A DNA stretch of 64,000 nt from AAA044-D11 sp965268275 (GTDB taxonomy: Bacteria > Actinomycetota > Actinomycetes > Nanopelagicales > Nanopelagicaceae): the NCBI GenBank assembly GCA_965268275.1, contig OZ254168.1, positions 682,001-746,000 on the forward strand. The letters run 5' to 3'. Positions 17,035 to 26,159 of this stretch are shown here, piece by piece (positions within the stretch are counted from its first letter, which is position 1; each line of letters starts with the position of its first letter). The translations under genes were made by a program, and so were the position numbers. The notes below the pieces were generated by a model. That model searched no databases, was not told the DNA's origin, and worked only from the letters and a program-made list of their open reading frames with translations.

Positions 17035-17966
17035 TTCAAGACACCATCAACCAAAATCAACAACTGATCTCTTAGAACCTTTGGCTCAACAATCTTTACG
17101 TTCTCGCCATGCCAAACAATCTCTCTAAGAAATGCTCTCTCGTTCTCGTAATTGATTTCATAAGTGTCAAATTCGTTTCCCTCAGCTATCAATCTTCCTC
17201 GTTGTCGAAATAGAGCAGCTGAATCCTTTCGAATCTCGATCGTAGCCTTTCGAATGATTTCAATATTCTGTCTCGGGAGGTGATCTTTGACCGTAAAGTC
17301 ATTAGGTATTTCGAATTCATTCTTCTTCTTGGAAACCTGAACCTCTCCTTGAAATCTCGAGAGCTTGAAGAGTCTTATTGCCTTACGATCCATGTCCATG
17401 CCTATGAGATACCAAAAAGAATTCCAGAACACCATTCGATAAGGCTCTAAATGGCGCTCTTTTAAGGATGCAGAATCGTAGGAGAAACTGATCTTGGATT
17501 TCTGAAGTATCGCCTTTGATATCTGATCTAACAGCTCCGATGGATTATCGAATCTGTATTTCACTCTGAATTCGAAATCTAGCGCTGCAGGTATTCCGAG
17601 AGACTGCAGTTTTCGAATACCAGACTGCGCATTAGGTGCGAGAATTGAATCATTCCAAAAATTGCTTGCAACAGAAAGTATCGCTAATTCTCGACTCGTA
17701 AGGTTTGGAACACTAAGTTCGTATGACTTTTGTGGAATTCGATAGCCCGGCTCATCTTCAAAGAAGATATCCAAATCTCCAACTTCTATCTCGATACCAA
17801 GAGATCGCAGATCGTCCTTATCTCGCTCGAACATTCGCTCTTTAGCTTCTTGCGTGCCCTCATACCCTTGAACGTTAGTCAGAATTTCTGACTTTTTTAG
17901 GTAGCGCTTGGTCGCAAGTAGGGCCAAAGTAAGGTTAATTAATCTCTCAGTTTTGCGGTCTGACAC
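17031..17966 (-). CDS. pafB: WYL-domain regulator PafB
   Basis: DNA-binding half of PafBC, 311 residues. A helix-turn-helix lies at about 8-65 (RLINLTLALLATKRYLKKSEIL), followed by a WYL domain with the well-kept core HLEPYRMVFWNSFWYLIGMD (around 165-185) and a C-terminal WCX region. WYL domains bind single-stranded DNA, thought to be the damage signal. GTG 17966 has no ribosome binding site but lies 6 nt after TAGGGT, indicating a leaderless mRNA. The divergent neighbour is the FKBP lipoprotein; in relatives PafA lies close by. Confidence 0.88.
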   Translation of the reverse strand: MSDRKTERLINLTLALLATKRYLKKSEILTNVQGYEGTQEAKERMFERDKDDLRSLGIEIEVGDLDIFFEDEPGYRIPQKSYELSVPNLTSRELAILSVASNFWNDSILAPNAQSGIRKLQSLGIPAALDFEFRVKYRFDNPSELLDQISKAILQKSKISFSYDSASLKERHLEPYRMVFWNSFWYLIGMDMDRKAIRLFKLSRFQGEVQVSKKKNEFEIPNDFTVKDHLPRQNIEIIRKATIEIRKDSAALFRQRGRLIAEGNEFDTYEINYENERAFLREIVWHGENVKIVEPKVLRDQLLILVDGVLK

Positions 17967-17978
17967 AGTAAAACCCTA
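17967..17978 (-). promoter_or_regulatory. Candidate -10 box for leaderless pafBC mRNA
   Basis: On the minus strand TAGGGT (17978-17973) is followed by 6 nt and the GTG of pafB, with no Shine-Dalgarno sequence. This fits start-codon transcription initiation. No clear -35 element was found. Confidence 0.45.
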
Positions 17979-18046
17979 CTGGTTTGGTAACCTTCAGGCA
18001 CTATTAACACCTAGATACATCGATACCACCTTTAATCTGGAGAGAT

Positions 18047-18595
18047 ATGAGCCTTCTAAATACGAAGAACGTCAGAACACCAAGAATTTTTCAAGGGTTA
18101 GGAATCTTACTTTTGATCACAGCCCTAACTTCCTGCTCGCTCGATGGCGGATCTCCAGAAGCAACTTCAAATCAAACCCAAGAGGAGCAGAACATGCCTG
18201 ATTCAAGTCGTGAATATCTTTCGGTATCAGACAAGCCTGGCGTCGAACCAACCGTTGGTAAGCCGATTGGAGATGCTCCGACCACTCTTATCTCACAAGA
18301 TATCATCGTAGGAAGCGGCGATGAAGTAGTCGCAACTTCTACACTGACTGTTCACTACCAATTAATCTCTTGGAAGACCGGAGAAATTTTGCAGTCATCA
18401 TGGAAAGCACAACCAATAGATTTCGCACTAAGCGGAGTTATTGCCGGATGGCAGCAAGGAATGCCTGGCATGAAGGTCGGTGGCCGGCGACTATTAGTTA
18501 TCCCACCAGAGTTGGCTTACGGAGCTTCAGGAAGCGGACCGATTGGACCTAACGAGACACTTGCTTTCGTAGTTGATTTAGTTGGCCTACAGTAA
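18047..18595 (+). CDS. FKBP-type peptidyl-prolyl isomerase lipoprotein
   Basis: Secreted, membrane-anchored prolyl isomerase of 182 residues. A signal peptide with basic start and hydrophobic core ends in the lipobox LTSC, giving a lipid-modified cysteine at residue 30. An acidic linker leads to the FKBP domain from about residue 85 to the end, with the active-site segments VHYQL, VIAGWQQGMPGMKVGGRRLL, IPPELAYG and AFVVDLVGLQ. ATG 18047 follows GGAGAG. It is transcribed away from pafB and ends 3 nt before the converging trmI. FKBP lipoproteins next to pafBC and pafA are a conserved actinobacterial arrangement. Confidence 0.9.
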   Translation: MSLLNTKNVRTPRIFQGLGILLLITALTSCSLDGGSPEATSNQTQEEQNMPDSSREYLSVSDKPGVEPTVGKPIGDAPTTLISQDIIVGSGDEVVATSTLTVHYQLISWKTGEILQSSWKAQPIDFALSGVIAGWQQGMPGMKVGGRRLLVIPPELAYGASGSGPIGPNETLAFVVDLVGLQ

Positions 18596-18598
18596 GTA

Positions 18599-19447
18599 TT
18601 AACTCTCGATTTCATTAGTTCCGTAGGCGCCTTTCGATGGGCGTCTACGTCGAGCAGGTGCAATCGTGTTTGGAGCAAGCCTTCTCGCCATGATTAGAAA
18701 TGCAGTGTGTGCGATCATCCGATGCTGTGGTCTAACTGCTAGACCTTCATGGTGCCAACCACGAACGATAGTTTCATTGCTTTCCGGTTCAGTGAAATTT
18801 CCACTCGCCTTTATTGCTTCAGCTGTTTGCGAAAGTTGCGTTGTCGTCGCAACATAAGCAATAAATACTCCGCCTGGAACCAAGGCTTTGCTCGCCATAT
18901 CTATACATTCCCACGGCGCCAACATGTCTAAAACAACGCGGTCGTATTCACATTTGTGATCAAAGTCCTGAACAGTGCCAAGTTGCAGATTCCAGTTAGT
19001 GGGCAGCTTTCCAAAATATTGATTTACGTTTTTGCTTGCAATGGTTGCAAATTCTTCACGTTTCTCAAATGATACGAGCTTTCCGCTCTCCCCTATCGCT
19101 CGCAGCAACGATATTGATAGAGCGCCAGAGCCAACACCAGCCTCTAATACTCTGGAACCTGGAGCAATATCTGCAAATCCTAGAATCATTGCGGCATCTT
19201 TAGGATAAACAATCGTTGCACCTCTAGGCATAGCTAGAACATAGTCAGCCAGTAATGGTTTGAAAGCCAAAAACTTTAGGCCGCCTGTCGTTTCTACTAC
19301 TGAACCTTCCGGCAGACCAATTACCTCGTTGTGGACTAACCATCCATTATGGGTGTGCCACTCTTGATTGAGTTGGAGCGTAATTGTGTGCATTTTGCCT
19401 TTCGCGTCAGTCAATTGCACGCGATCGCCAACTTTGAATTCCGACAT
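18599..19447 (-). CDS. trmI: tRNA (adenine-58-N1)-methyltransferase TrmI
   Basis: SAM-dependent enzyme that forms m1A58 in the tRNA T-loop. The 282-residue protein (Rv2118c type) has an N-terminal beta domain, the SAM motif LEAGVGSGALSISLL (about 101-115), and the catalytic segment VVLDMLAPWE. The C-terminus is a basic, arginine-rich tail. AGGAG precedes the ATG; the gene begins 20 nt after metH and is probably the last gene of that operon. In Mycobacterium and Streptomyces trmI borders the mpa-dop-pup-prcBA cluster, which is absent on this side of it. Confidence 0.92.
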   Translation of the reverse strand: MSEFKVGDRVQLTDAKGKMHTITLQLNQEWHTHNGWLVHNEVIGLPEGSVVETTGGLKFLAFKPLLADYVLAMPRGATIVYPKDAAMILGFADIAPGSRVLEAGVGSGALSISLLRAIGESGKLVSFEKREEFATIASKNVNQYFGKLPTNWNLQLGTVQDFDHKCEYDRVVLDMLAPWECIDMASKALVPGGVFIAYVATTTQLSQTAEAIKASGNFTEPESNETIVRGWHHEGLAVRPQHRMIAHTAFLIMARRLAPNTIAPARRRRPSKGAYGTNEIES

Positions 19448-19467
19448 CGAATATTTGCTCCTAGAAT

Positions 19468-22400
19468 CTAGTTTGCATTGAAGTATTTAGCTTCTGGATG
19501 ATGAACAATAATTGCTGAAGTTGATTGTTCTGGATGTAATTGAAATTCTTCGCTGAGTTCGACACCGATTCGTTCAGGTTCAAGCAAAGCGCACAATTGA
19601 AGTTGTTGTTCAAGATCTGGACAGGCCGGATATCCGAATGAGTAGCGAGAACCACGGTAGCCTTGATCAAGAATCGCATCAATATCGGCAGAATCTTCAC
19701 TCGAGAAACCAAGTTCATCGCGGACCCTTGCATGCCAGTGTTCAGCTAAAGCTTCAGTGAGTTGAACTGAAAGTCCGTGCAACTCTAGATATTCCCGGTA
19801 TTCATTTGCGGCAAAAAGTTTGGCAGTTGCATCGCTGACGCTCTGCCCCATTGTCACTACATGGAATGCGACGGTATCTATCTCGCCGCTCTCTTTGCTG
19901 CGGAAGAAGTCACTTAAACATAACCGGCGATCGCGAGTCTGTCTTGGAAAGGTGAATCTGGTTCGCTCTAAACCTTTCTCCGGACCTTCGTGATGAAGAA
20001 TCACTAAGTCGTTGCCCTCGCTGTAACAAGGGAAATATCCATAAACAACAGCCGCATTTAGCCAACCATTTGATTGAACATCATTTAATAGTGAACGTAA
20101 CCTTGGTCGACCTTCATTTTCGACCATCGCCTCATATTCACCGCGTTTTCCTTGAAGACCCCATTGACCTACGAAAAGGGCTCGTTCATCAAGTGCGCCA
20201 AGATAAGAAGCCAGAGCAATTCCTTTGACTATGCGAGATCCGTAAAAGGGTGGTGTTGGAAGTTTGTTGTGTGCCTCTACATCACTTCGCTTTGTATCAA
20301 GATTCGGAACCCGGTTCGCACGGGTATTTGGCGTGCGTCGTTCGCGCAACGGTGGTAACGCTGCATTTTCATCTCCGCGTTTTATTGACATCATGGTGTC
20401 CATCAAACTGAGTCCTTCAAAGGCATCTTTTGCGTAGCGCACGGTTCCATCAAAAGAACCAGCAAGATCTTGCTCGACGAAACTTCGAGTAAGAGCCGCG
20501 CCACCAAGAATGATGGGCCATTTCTCTGCAAGACCACGGCTGGAAAGCTCTTCAAGGTTTTCTTTCATAATTACTGTCGATTTAACTAGCAAGCCTGACA
20601 TTCCAATTACATCTACATTTGACTCGGACGCTGCATCAATAATCTGATTAACGGTCTGTTTGATGCCGATATTGACGGTTTTATATCCGTTATTTGAAAG
20701 GATAATGTCAACCAAATTCTTGCCAATATCGTGCACATCTCCTTTTACGGTTGCAAGAAGGATTGTTCCTTTACCGGCATCCTCACTTTTCTCCATATGC
20801 GGTTCCAGCAGTGCAACGGCGGTTTTCATAACTTCTGCGGATTGCAATACAAATGGCAGTTGCATCTGCCCGCTTCCAAATAGTTCACCGACTATCTTCA
20901 TTCCCGCCAAGAGGTGTTCGTTGATTATTGTTAGCGGCTTTATTCCAGTAGACATCGCTTCTTGTAAATCAGCTTCTAGACCAACTTTTTCGCCATCAAT
21001 AATTCTTCGCTCTAGGCGTTCAATAAGAGGCAGCGCAGCCAGTTCAGCCGCCCTGGATATCTTGCTACTTGTAGTCTCAACTCCGTCAAACATATTCAGG
21101 TAGATCGAGAGTGGGTCGTAAGTGCAATTTCCATCCTGGTCAAAAGTGCGTCGGTCGTAAACTAAATCAAGCGCGACTTCGAGTTGCTTAGGATCAATCC
21201 GCGAAATCGGTGTGATTTTCGAAGGATGCACAATTGCCGAATCAAGTCCCATCTTCACCGCTTCAGCTAGAAACACTGAATTCAGAACTATCCGAGCGGC
21301 CGGGTTCAGACCAAAAGAAACATTCGAAACTCCAAGCGTGGTCTGCACATCTGGATATTTTTTCTTCAATTCTGATATTGCATTAAGGGTTTCAATTCCA
21401 TCTCGCCGAGTCTCTTCCTGGCCAGTAGCAATCGGAAAAGTTAAGCAATCAATCAGAATGTCACTCGTTAACATCCCCCAATTTTTCGTTAAGTCATCGA
21501 TCAATCTGCTTGCTACAGCAACTTTCCATTCTTGGGTTCGAGCTTGACCGGTTTCATCAATCGTTAGGGCAACTACCGCTGCGCCATGCTCTTTCACCAA
21601 TGGCATAATCTTTGCGAAACGTGAAGTCGGACCATCGCCATCTTCGTAGTTGACTGAGTTGATAACCGACCTGCCGCCTAAATGTTCTAAACCAGCTTTC
21701 AATACTGCAGGTTCAGTGGAATCAAGAACAATCGGCAGTGTTGAACTTGTTGCAAGACGCGAGGCAAGTTCGTTCATGTCGGCAACGCCATCTCTGCCAA
21801 CGTAATCCACAGAAAGATCTAACATGTGTGCACCGTCGCGAATTTGGTCGCGGGCAATTTCAATACAGCTCTGCCAATCTTCTGCTAGTAAGGCATCTCT
21901 AAATGCACGTGAACCATTTGCATTCGCACGTTCTCCGATAGCCATGTATGCAAGATCTTGACGAAACGGAACGAATTGATAGAGCGAGGACGCTCCGATT
22001 TCGCGAGTGACATTTCTTGAGACAACTTGATGCTGGCCGATCTTTTCTACCACTGCTTGCATGTGAGCAGGAGTTGTTCCGCAACATCCTCCAACCAGAG
22101 TTAAACCGTAAGAATCTACGAAGCCTTCAAGGTATTGCGCTAACTCGTCAGGTCCCAGTGGATAAGTTGCGCCATTAGCTCCCAATTGTGGCAATCCAGC
22201 ATTTGGCATTACCGAAATTCCAACAGTGCTGTTCTTAGCCAAAACGCGAAGGTGTTCACTCATTTCCGCCGGTCCGGTCGCGCAATTCAAACCAATTAAG
22301 TCAATGTTCAATGGTTCAAGTGCATTCAACGCTGCACCAATTTCAGAGCCCAACAACATGGTTCCGGTTGCTTCGACGGTAACTTGAGCTATCAAAACAA

Positions 22401-22956
22401 TGTCACGGTTAGATTGATCAATAGCTTCGCGAGCTCCGTTGATGGCCGCCTTGGCTTGAAGTAGATCCTGCGTGGTTTCGATTAGCAAGGCATCAACACC
22501 GCCATCTAATAATCCTTTTGATGCGAGGCAATACGCGTCCTTTAAATTCAGGTAATCCGTGTGCAACAAGGTGGGAAGTTTTGTTCCGGGGCCAAGTGAG
22601 CCGAGAACCCAGCGCGGTCTATCTGCTGTACTGAATTCGTCCGCAACTTCTCTAGCCAACTTTGCTCCGGCGAAAGCAAGTTCATAGATTCGATCTTCAA
22701 TTCCATACTCGGCCAAATTTGCCCAGTTTGCCCCAAAGGTATTTGTCTCAATTGCATCCACGCCGACTTCTAAATACTTGCGATGAACAGATTTCACTAG
22801 CTCTGGCTTCGAAACATTCAGAATTTCATTACAGCCTTCGTGTCCCTCAAAATCTTCCAACGAGGGATTAGCTTCTTGAAGCATGGTTCCCATGGCGCCG
22901 TCAGCGATGATGACGCGTTGCAACATGGCGCTCCGAAGAGATGAAGGTGTTTTCAT
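19468..22956 (-). CDS. metH: Cobalamin-dependent methionine synthase
   Basis: Transfers the methyl group of 5-methyltetrahydrofolate through cobalamin to homocysteine. All four modules are present in 1162 residues: homocysteine-binding with zinc cysteines in IGLNCATGP and LVGGCCGTTP; pterin-binding with LDLSVDYVGRDG; cobalamin-binding with DVHDIGKNLVDI, MSGLLVKS and LGGAALTRSF; and a full SAM activation domain ending near YSFGYPACPD. ATG 22956 follows a TANNNT box by 7 nt, with weak purines between. No B12 riboswitch fits in the 15 nt after mshC. A supply of cobalamin, made or imported, is required. Confidence 0.97.
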   Translation of the reverse strand: MKTPSSLRSAMLQRVIIADGAMGTMLQEANPSLEDFEGHEGCNEILNVSKPELVKSVHRKYLEVGVDAIETNTFGANWANLAEYGIEDRIYELAFAGAKLAREVADEFSTADRPRWVLGSLGPGTKLPTLLHTDYLNLKDAYCLASKGLLDGGVDALLIETTQDLLQAKAAINGAREAIDQSNRDIVLIAQVTVEATGTMLLGSEIGAALNALEPLNIDLIGLNCATGPAEMSEHLRVLAKNSTVGISVMPNAGLPQLGANGATYPLGPDELAQYLEGFVDSYGLTLVGGCCGTTPAHMQAVVEKIGQHQVVSRNVTREIGASSLYQFVPFRQDLAYMAIGERANANGSRAFRDALLAEDWQSCIEIARDQIRDGAHMLDLSVDYVGRDGVADMNELASRLATSSTLPIVLDSTEPAVLKAGLEHLGGRSVINSVNYEDGDGPTSRFAKIMPLVKEHGAAVVALTIDETGQARTQEWKVAVASRLIDDLTKNWGMLTSDILIDCLTFPIATGQEETRRDGIETLNAISELKKKYPDVQTTLGVSNVSFGLNPAARIVLNSVFLAEAVKMGLDSAIVHPSKITPISRIDPKQLEVALDLVYDRRTFDQDGNCTYDPLSIYLNMFDGVETTSSKISRAAELAALPLIERLERRIIDGEKVGLEADLQEAMSTGIKPLTIINEHLLAGMKIVGELFGSGQMQLPFVLQSAEVMKTAVALLEPHMEKSEDAGKGTILLATVKGDVHDIGKNLVDIILSNNGYKTVNIGIKQTVNQIIDAASESNVDVIGMSGLLVKSTVIMKENLEELSSRGLAEKWPIILGGAALTRSFVEQDLAGSFDGTVRYAKDAFEGLSLMDTMMSIKRGDENAALPPLRERRTPNTRANRVPNLDTKRSDVEAHNKLPTPPFYGSRIVKGIALASYLGALDERALFVGQWGLQGKRGEYEAMVENEGRPRLRSLLNDVQSNGWLNAAVVYGYFPCYSEGNDLVILHHEGPEKGLERTRFTFPRQTRDRRLCLSDFFRSKESGEIDTVAFHVVTMGQSVSDATAKLFAANEYREYLELHGLSVQLTEALAEHWHARVRDELGFSSEDSADIDAILDQGYRGSRYSFGYPACPDLEQQLQLCALLEPERIGVELSEEFQLHPEQSTSAIIVHHPEAKYFNAN

Positions 22957-22969
22957 TAGGAGAAGGTTA
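22957..22969 (-). promoter_or_regulatory. Candidate -10 box for leaderless metH mRNA
   Basis: TAACCT (22969-22964, minus strand) is followed by 7 nt and the metH ATG. The intervening bases are pyrimidine-rich, so no ribosome binding site competes. Read-through from mshC is equally possible. Confidence 0.4.
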
Positions 22970-22971
22970 CC

Positions 22972-24213
22972 TTAGAGGGCTAAGCCCAAAGCAGAATCGA
23001 TGAACCTCGAAAGTTCACCCACCGAGCCACCACTTTCGCCATTAATTGAATCATCGGCCCATTTATCTAACGTCTCCAGAGCTGTCGGAGAATCTAAATC
23101 ACTAGCAATGCTGTCAGCAATAGCGTGTATCACTTGATCGGTAGGTGCACATTCAATACGAGAAAGCGCAGATCTAAGTTTTGCGACTCGTGCTGATGAA
23201 GAGTTCAATGTTTCGGCTGACCACATGCGATCTTCAGAATATTTTTCCGACAACAAAGCGTGGCGCAGAACCATTGGGTCAGTTCCATCACTTAACAGTT
23301 TCGATACAAAAACCAAATTTCCTTTACTCTTACTCATTTTTTCGCCATCAAGACCCACCATTGCGGCATGAAGATATGCATCTGCAAATTCTTCTTTTGT
23401 AAGAGCTTTAGCCAATGCAGAACTCATGAAATGGTGCGGAAAAATCAGATCAGTTCCGCCACCTTGCAAATTTATGGTCTTGGATTTCTTCACACCTTCA
23501 TCGAGATAATCGATTCCGATTAAGTTCTCGAGGGCAATAACGGAGCATTCAATATGCCAACCTGGTCTACCGAAGCCCATCTTCGCATTCCATCCTGGTT
23601 CGCCATCTTTATTCGCAATCCACAGAATCGGGTCAAGTTGGTGCTCCTTTCCAATTCGATCTGGATCGCCGCCGCGATCGGCAAAGATCCTGACAGCATC
23701 TGTTGGCGAAACTGGAAGATTGTCGAGGAAAGGCGTTATCCGAAAATAGATATTTCCAGAAATCTCATAGGTGAAACCTTTTTCAACTAAATATTCGATA
23801 GCGGTGATTATCGACGGCATCGCCTCAGTGACAGCGACGTAATTCTTAGGTGGCAGAATTCTAAGGTTCGTCATATCACTCTCGAAAAGCGCTATTTGAG
23901 AATTTCCTAGTTCAGCCCATAATTGGTTATCGCGTTTGGCTCGTTCAAAGAGCGGATCATCGATATCAGTGATGTTCTCAACAAAAGCAACTTTGTGGCC
24001 AGAAAGACGTAGATAACGATTGATTAGGTCAAAAGTTAGATAGGTAGCCGCGTGCCCTAAATGTGTTGCATCATAAGGAGTTATTCCGCAGACATACATC
24101 TTGAAAGTTGAATCGCTCGACAATGATTCAAGGTGACCAGATGTCAGATTTATATTCAATGCAGGTAATTCTTTATGCCATTTTGGGACTTCAAGTGTTG
24201 GCCAATTACTCAC
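22972..24213 (-). CDS. mshC: Cysteine:glucosaminyl-inositol ligase MshC (mycothiol synthesis)
   Basis: ATP-dependent ligation of cysteine to glucosaminyl-inositol, the third step to mycothiol, the actinobacterial thiol redox buffer. The 413-residue protein is a cysteinyl-tRNA synthetase paralogue. It has the zinc and HIGH-like region YVCGITPYDATHLGHAATY (about 40-58) and KMSKSKGN (about 298-305). The TPYDATHLGHA wording and the short C-terminus separate MshC from CysS. GTG 24213 lies 6 nt after TAGGAT with no ribosome binding site. The position between SCO1664-family and metH genes matches Streptomyces. Confidence 0.93.
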   Translation of the reverse strand: MSNWPTLEVPKWHKELPALNINLTSGHLESLSSDSTFKMYVCGITPYDATHLGHAATYLTFDLINRYLRLSGHKVAFVENITDIDDPLFERAKRDNQLWAELGNSQIALFESDMTNLRILPPKNYVAVTEAMPSIITAIEYLVEKGFTYEISGNIYFRITPFLDNLPVSPTDAVRIFADRGGDPDRIGKEHQLDPILWIANKDGEPGWNAKMGFGRPGWHIECSVIALENLIGIDYLDEGVKKSKTINLQGGGTDLIFPHHFMSSALAKALTKEEFADAYLHAAMVGLDGEKMSKSKGNLVFVSKLLSDGTDPMVLRHALLSEKYSEDRMWSAETLNSSSARVAKLRSALSRIECAPTDQVIHAIADSIASDLDSPTALETLDKWADDSINGESGGSVGELSRFIDSALGLAL

Positions 24214-24225
24214 AGCAGCATCCTA
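24214..24225 (-). promoter_or_regulatory. Candidate -10 box for leaderless mshC mRNA
   Basis: TAGGAT (24225-24220, minus strand), then 6 nt, then the mshC GTG. It lies in the 33-nt gap after the SCO1664-family gene and would give mshC-metH-trmI its own promoter. Confidence 0.45.
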
Positions 24226-24246
24226 GTTTATCTATTCGACTTATTC

Positions 24247-24933
24247 TTAATAAGGTGGCCAAGGAACTGCAGGCCAGTTGGGATTAGGACTACTAAATCT
24301 GCCATCTTCTATAAGACCTTGAACTCTCTGCAAAAAGGCTGCGATCTCCTCTGCGCTCAAGAATTTAGCTAAGTGATTCAGATCAATCTTTGAGATCAAG
24401 TCCTTAAGTTTCGCAATTTCTTCTGATGTTAGCTTCTGCTCTGCAAATTGCCAGATAACAGTTCGCAATTTATTCTCTTCATGCAAGCTAACCCCATGGT
24501 CGCAACCGAAAATTTGCCCATCTGGCGTTATTAAAATATGCCCAAACTTGCGATCAGCATTATTTATAACAATGTCAAAGAGGGCAAGATTTCTAATTTG
24601 CGGATGATCGCTCTGGGCCATTGCAATCACGTCAGCCGCTTCGGATGTTTCAATCCATTGCTGAATTGCACCAATGCCGAAAGGACCTTCGCGTAACACT
24701 GTCTTGGGAACTACGTCAAATTCCCCTACTTCGCTAATGTAAAAAGCAGCTACTTCCCTACTTGCAAGATTTCCATCCGGAAAATCCCACAAAGGACGTT
24801 CTCCCGCAATTGGTTTGTAAATTACTTTTAATTCATTTGGCAATTTGCAAAGTAAAGAAGCATTAGAAGCATCCACTAGCCGTCCGATTATTTCGAGCTC
24901 ACCGGTCTCGAAGATTCTATCGTCGGTATCCAT
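24247..24933 (-). CDS. SCO1664-family protein, kinase-like fold
   Basis: Conserved actinobacterial protein of 228 residues with a PI3/PI4-kinase-like pattern: a lysine in KVIYKPIAGERPLWDFP, a catalytic-loop-like segment NLALFDIVINNADRKFGHIL (residues ND..RK) and a metal-site-like GCDHGVS. The substrate is unknown; I do not assign a reaction. Start ATG 24933 was chosen because GAGG lies just upstream and the longer ATG 24963 has none. It overlaps the DUF3090 gene by 17 nt. The phosphatase-DUF3090-SCO1664-mshC order is conserved in actinobacteria, which hints at a shared but undefined role. Confidence 0.82.
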   Translation of the reverse strand: MDTDDRIFETGELEIIGRLVDASNASLLCKLPNELKVIYKPIAGERPLWDFPDGNLASREVAAFYISEVGEFDVVPKTVLREGPFGIGAIQQWIETSEAADVIAMAQSDHPQIRNLALFDIVINNADRKFGHILITPDGQIFGCDHGVSLHEENKLRTVIWQFAEQKLTSEEIAKLKDLISKIDLNHLAKFLSAEEIAAFLQRVQGLIEDGRFSSPNPNWPAVPWPPY

Positions 24934-25486
24934 TGGCCCTCGGGCAAAGATGTCCCGTTGCATCTATAGGTAGACCGCAGAAAGGGCAAGGCGCTCTTCC
25001 GGCTTGCAGGATACTTTCAGCTCGATTGCAAAAACCTTTGATCTGATTCAGACGCGTTGTTAATCGAAGTAAATCGGGCGGATCTTCGACTCCTGCCAAA
25101 TCTTCCTCATCCGAAATTAGTTCCGTAAATTCACCATCTGCTATCGATTGAATCTCTATCGAAACTCTCTGGGTTTGTGGATCCCATGAGATCCCCATAA
25201 CTCCAGCCCTGAAATCTTCATCTATCGGAAATTCTAAGTTGTCGTTATCGACAGTTGCTGCGAGATTGAGTTCATCCAAACTTGCTAATTTGTTCCGGCG
25301 AACTTCCGTTATTAGTTCTCTCAGCCTTGCAGCGAGAGCCGCAACTTGGCTCTTCTCTACCGATACGGTTGTTATTCCAACACCAGAACTTACTTGCAGA
25401 AAGAAAGCTCGTTCGCCCGGAACTCCTATAGTTCCTACTACAAACCTAACTGCATCCTCGTGGTTGTGGATTATTCGATCACTCAC
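24917..25486 (-). CDS. DUF3090 family protein
   Basis: Conserved actinobacterial protein of unknown function, 189 residues. It contains the family start DAVRFVVGTIGVPGERAFFLQ and ends with a putative zinc ribbon APCPFCGLPIDATGHLCPRANG (CxxC...H.C), as DUF3090 members do. GTG 25486 is preferred; an in-frame TTG at 25510 would lengthen it by eight residues inside the phosphatase gene. Both ends overlap neighbours (phosphatase by 8 nt, SCO1664-family by 17 nt), so the three are translated together. Confidence 0.85.
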   Translation of the reverse strand: MSDRIIHNHEDAVRFVVGTIGVPGERAFFLQVSSGVGITTVSVEKSQVAALAARLRELITEVRRNKLASLDELNLAATVDNDNLEFPIDEDFRAGVMGISWDPQTQRVSIEIQSIADGEFTELISDEEDLAGVEDPPDLLRLTTRLNQIKGFCNRAESILQAGRAPCPFCGLPIDATGHLCPRANGYRR

Positions 25487-26159
25487 GGGCTGCCCCGCTG
25501 CCGCCGCCAAGATTTAATTTCTGATCGCCTGAAGCAGTAAACCTAAGTTCTTTTAGGTAACCCGTGCTATTCATAAATCGCAAACGTGAACCGCCGCTGG
25601 TTAAATCTATAACGGTTATCGAAGCTGGATCGATGGATAAGCTCTGAAATTTATCCAAATGCAATCCTAAAAAGCCTGCAACTATTGCCTTGATTACATC
25701 TCCGTGAGAACAGAGTAAAACGTTCTTTCCTGGAAGGGCGAGACTTGTGACAGATTCTAAAGCTCTGCTTTGCATCTCGAGAAAGTTTTCACCGTTTGGG
25801 AAACGAACCAGGCTTGGATTATTTTGAATCGTCTTCCATAACTTGTTCCGAGAGAGTAAGGCCAACTTTTTCCCCGACCAATCTCCATATTCCATCTCAA
25901 TTAGGCCCTCTGAAATTTGAATTTCTTTTTTAAGTTTCGATGCCAGAGGTTCCAGGGTTTGGATGCATCGTGGAAGTGGGCTGCTATATATCTTTGCGAA
26001 TTTCTTATCAGATAACTCAGCTGCAACCGCCTGTGCTTGTTCTTGGCCCGTTGTAGTTAGCCCAACCTTGAAATCCCGACCAGCAAGAACCGACTTCGCA
26101 TTGGCAGTTGAATGACCATGGCGAAGTAAGTAAACAGATGCAGGTTTTTCGGCTCGCAT
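25479..26159 (-). CDS. Histidine phosphatase family protein (MSMEG_4193 type)
   Basis: Phosphoglycerate-mutase-like phosphatase of 226 residues. The catalytic RHG motif is in YLLRHGHSTAN (about 10-20). Supporting residues are in SPLPRCIQT, the acid in MEYGDWSGK, and the second histidine in LLCSHGDVIKAI. Substrate is unknown. It is the first gene of the run toward DUF3090, SCO1664, mshC, metH and trmI, and starts 7 nt after TAACCT with no ribosome binding site, indicating the operon promoter and a leaderless message. Confidence 0.88.
   Translation of the reverse strand: MRAEKPASVYLLRHGHSTANAKSVLAGRDFKVGLTTTGQEQAQAVAAELSDKKFAKIYSSPLPRCIQTLEPLASKLKKEIQISEGLIEMEYGDWSGKKLALLSRNKLWKTIQNNPSLVRFPNGENFLEMQSRALESVTSLALPGKNVLLCSHGDVIKAIVAGFLGLHLDKFQSLSIDPASITVIDLTSGGSRLRFMNSTGYLKELRFTASGDQKLNLGGGSGAARE

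Noticed and set aside
17967..18046. PafBC-dependent promoter motif in the pafB/FKBP divergent gap
   Set aside because: I looked for a TTGTC-type element at the right distance from a TANNNT and did not find one.
20660..21103. Open frame of 147 codons antisense to metH
   Set aside because: Opposite the pterin and cobalamin modules of metH, no family resemblance, no ribosome binding site.
22957..22971. Cobalamin or SAM riboswitch before metH (or metK at 41689-41692)
   Set aside because: Only 15 and 4 nt separate these genes from their upstream neighbours, leaving no space for an aptamer.
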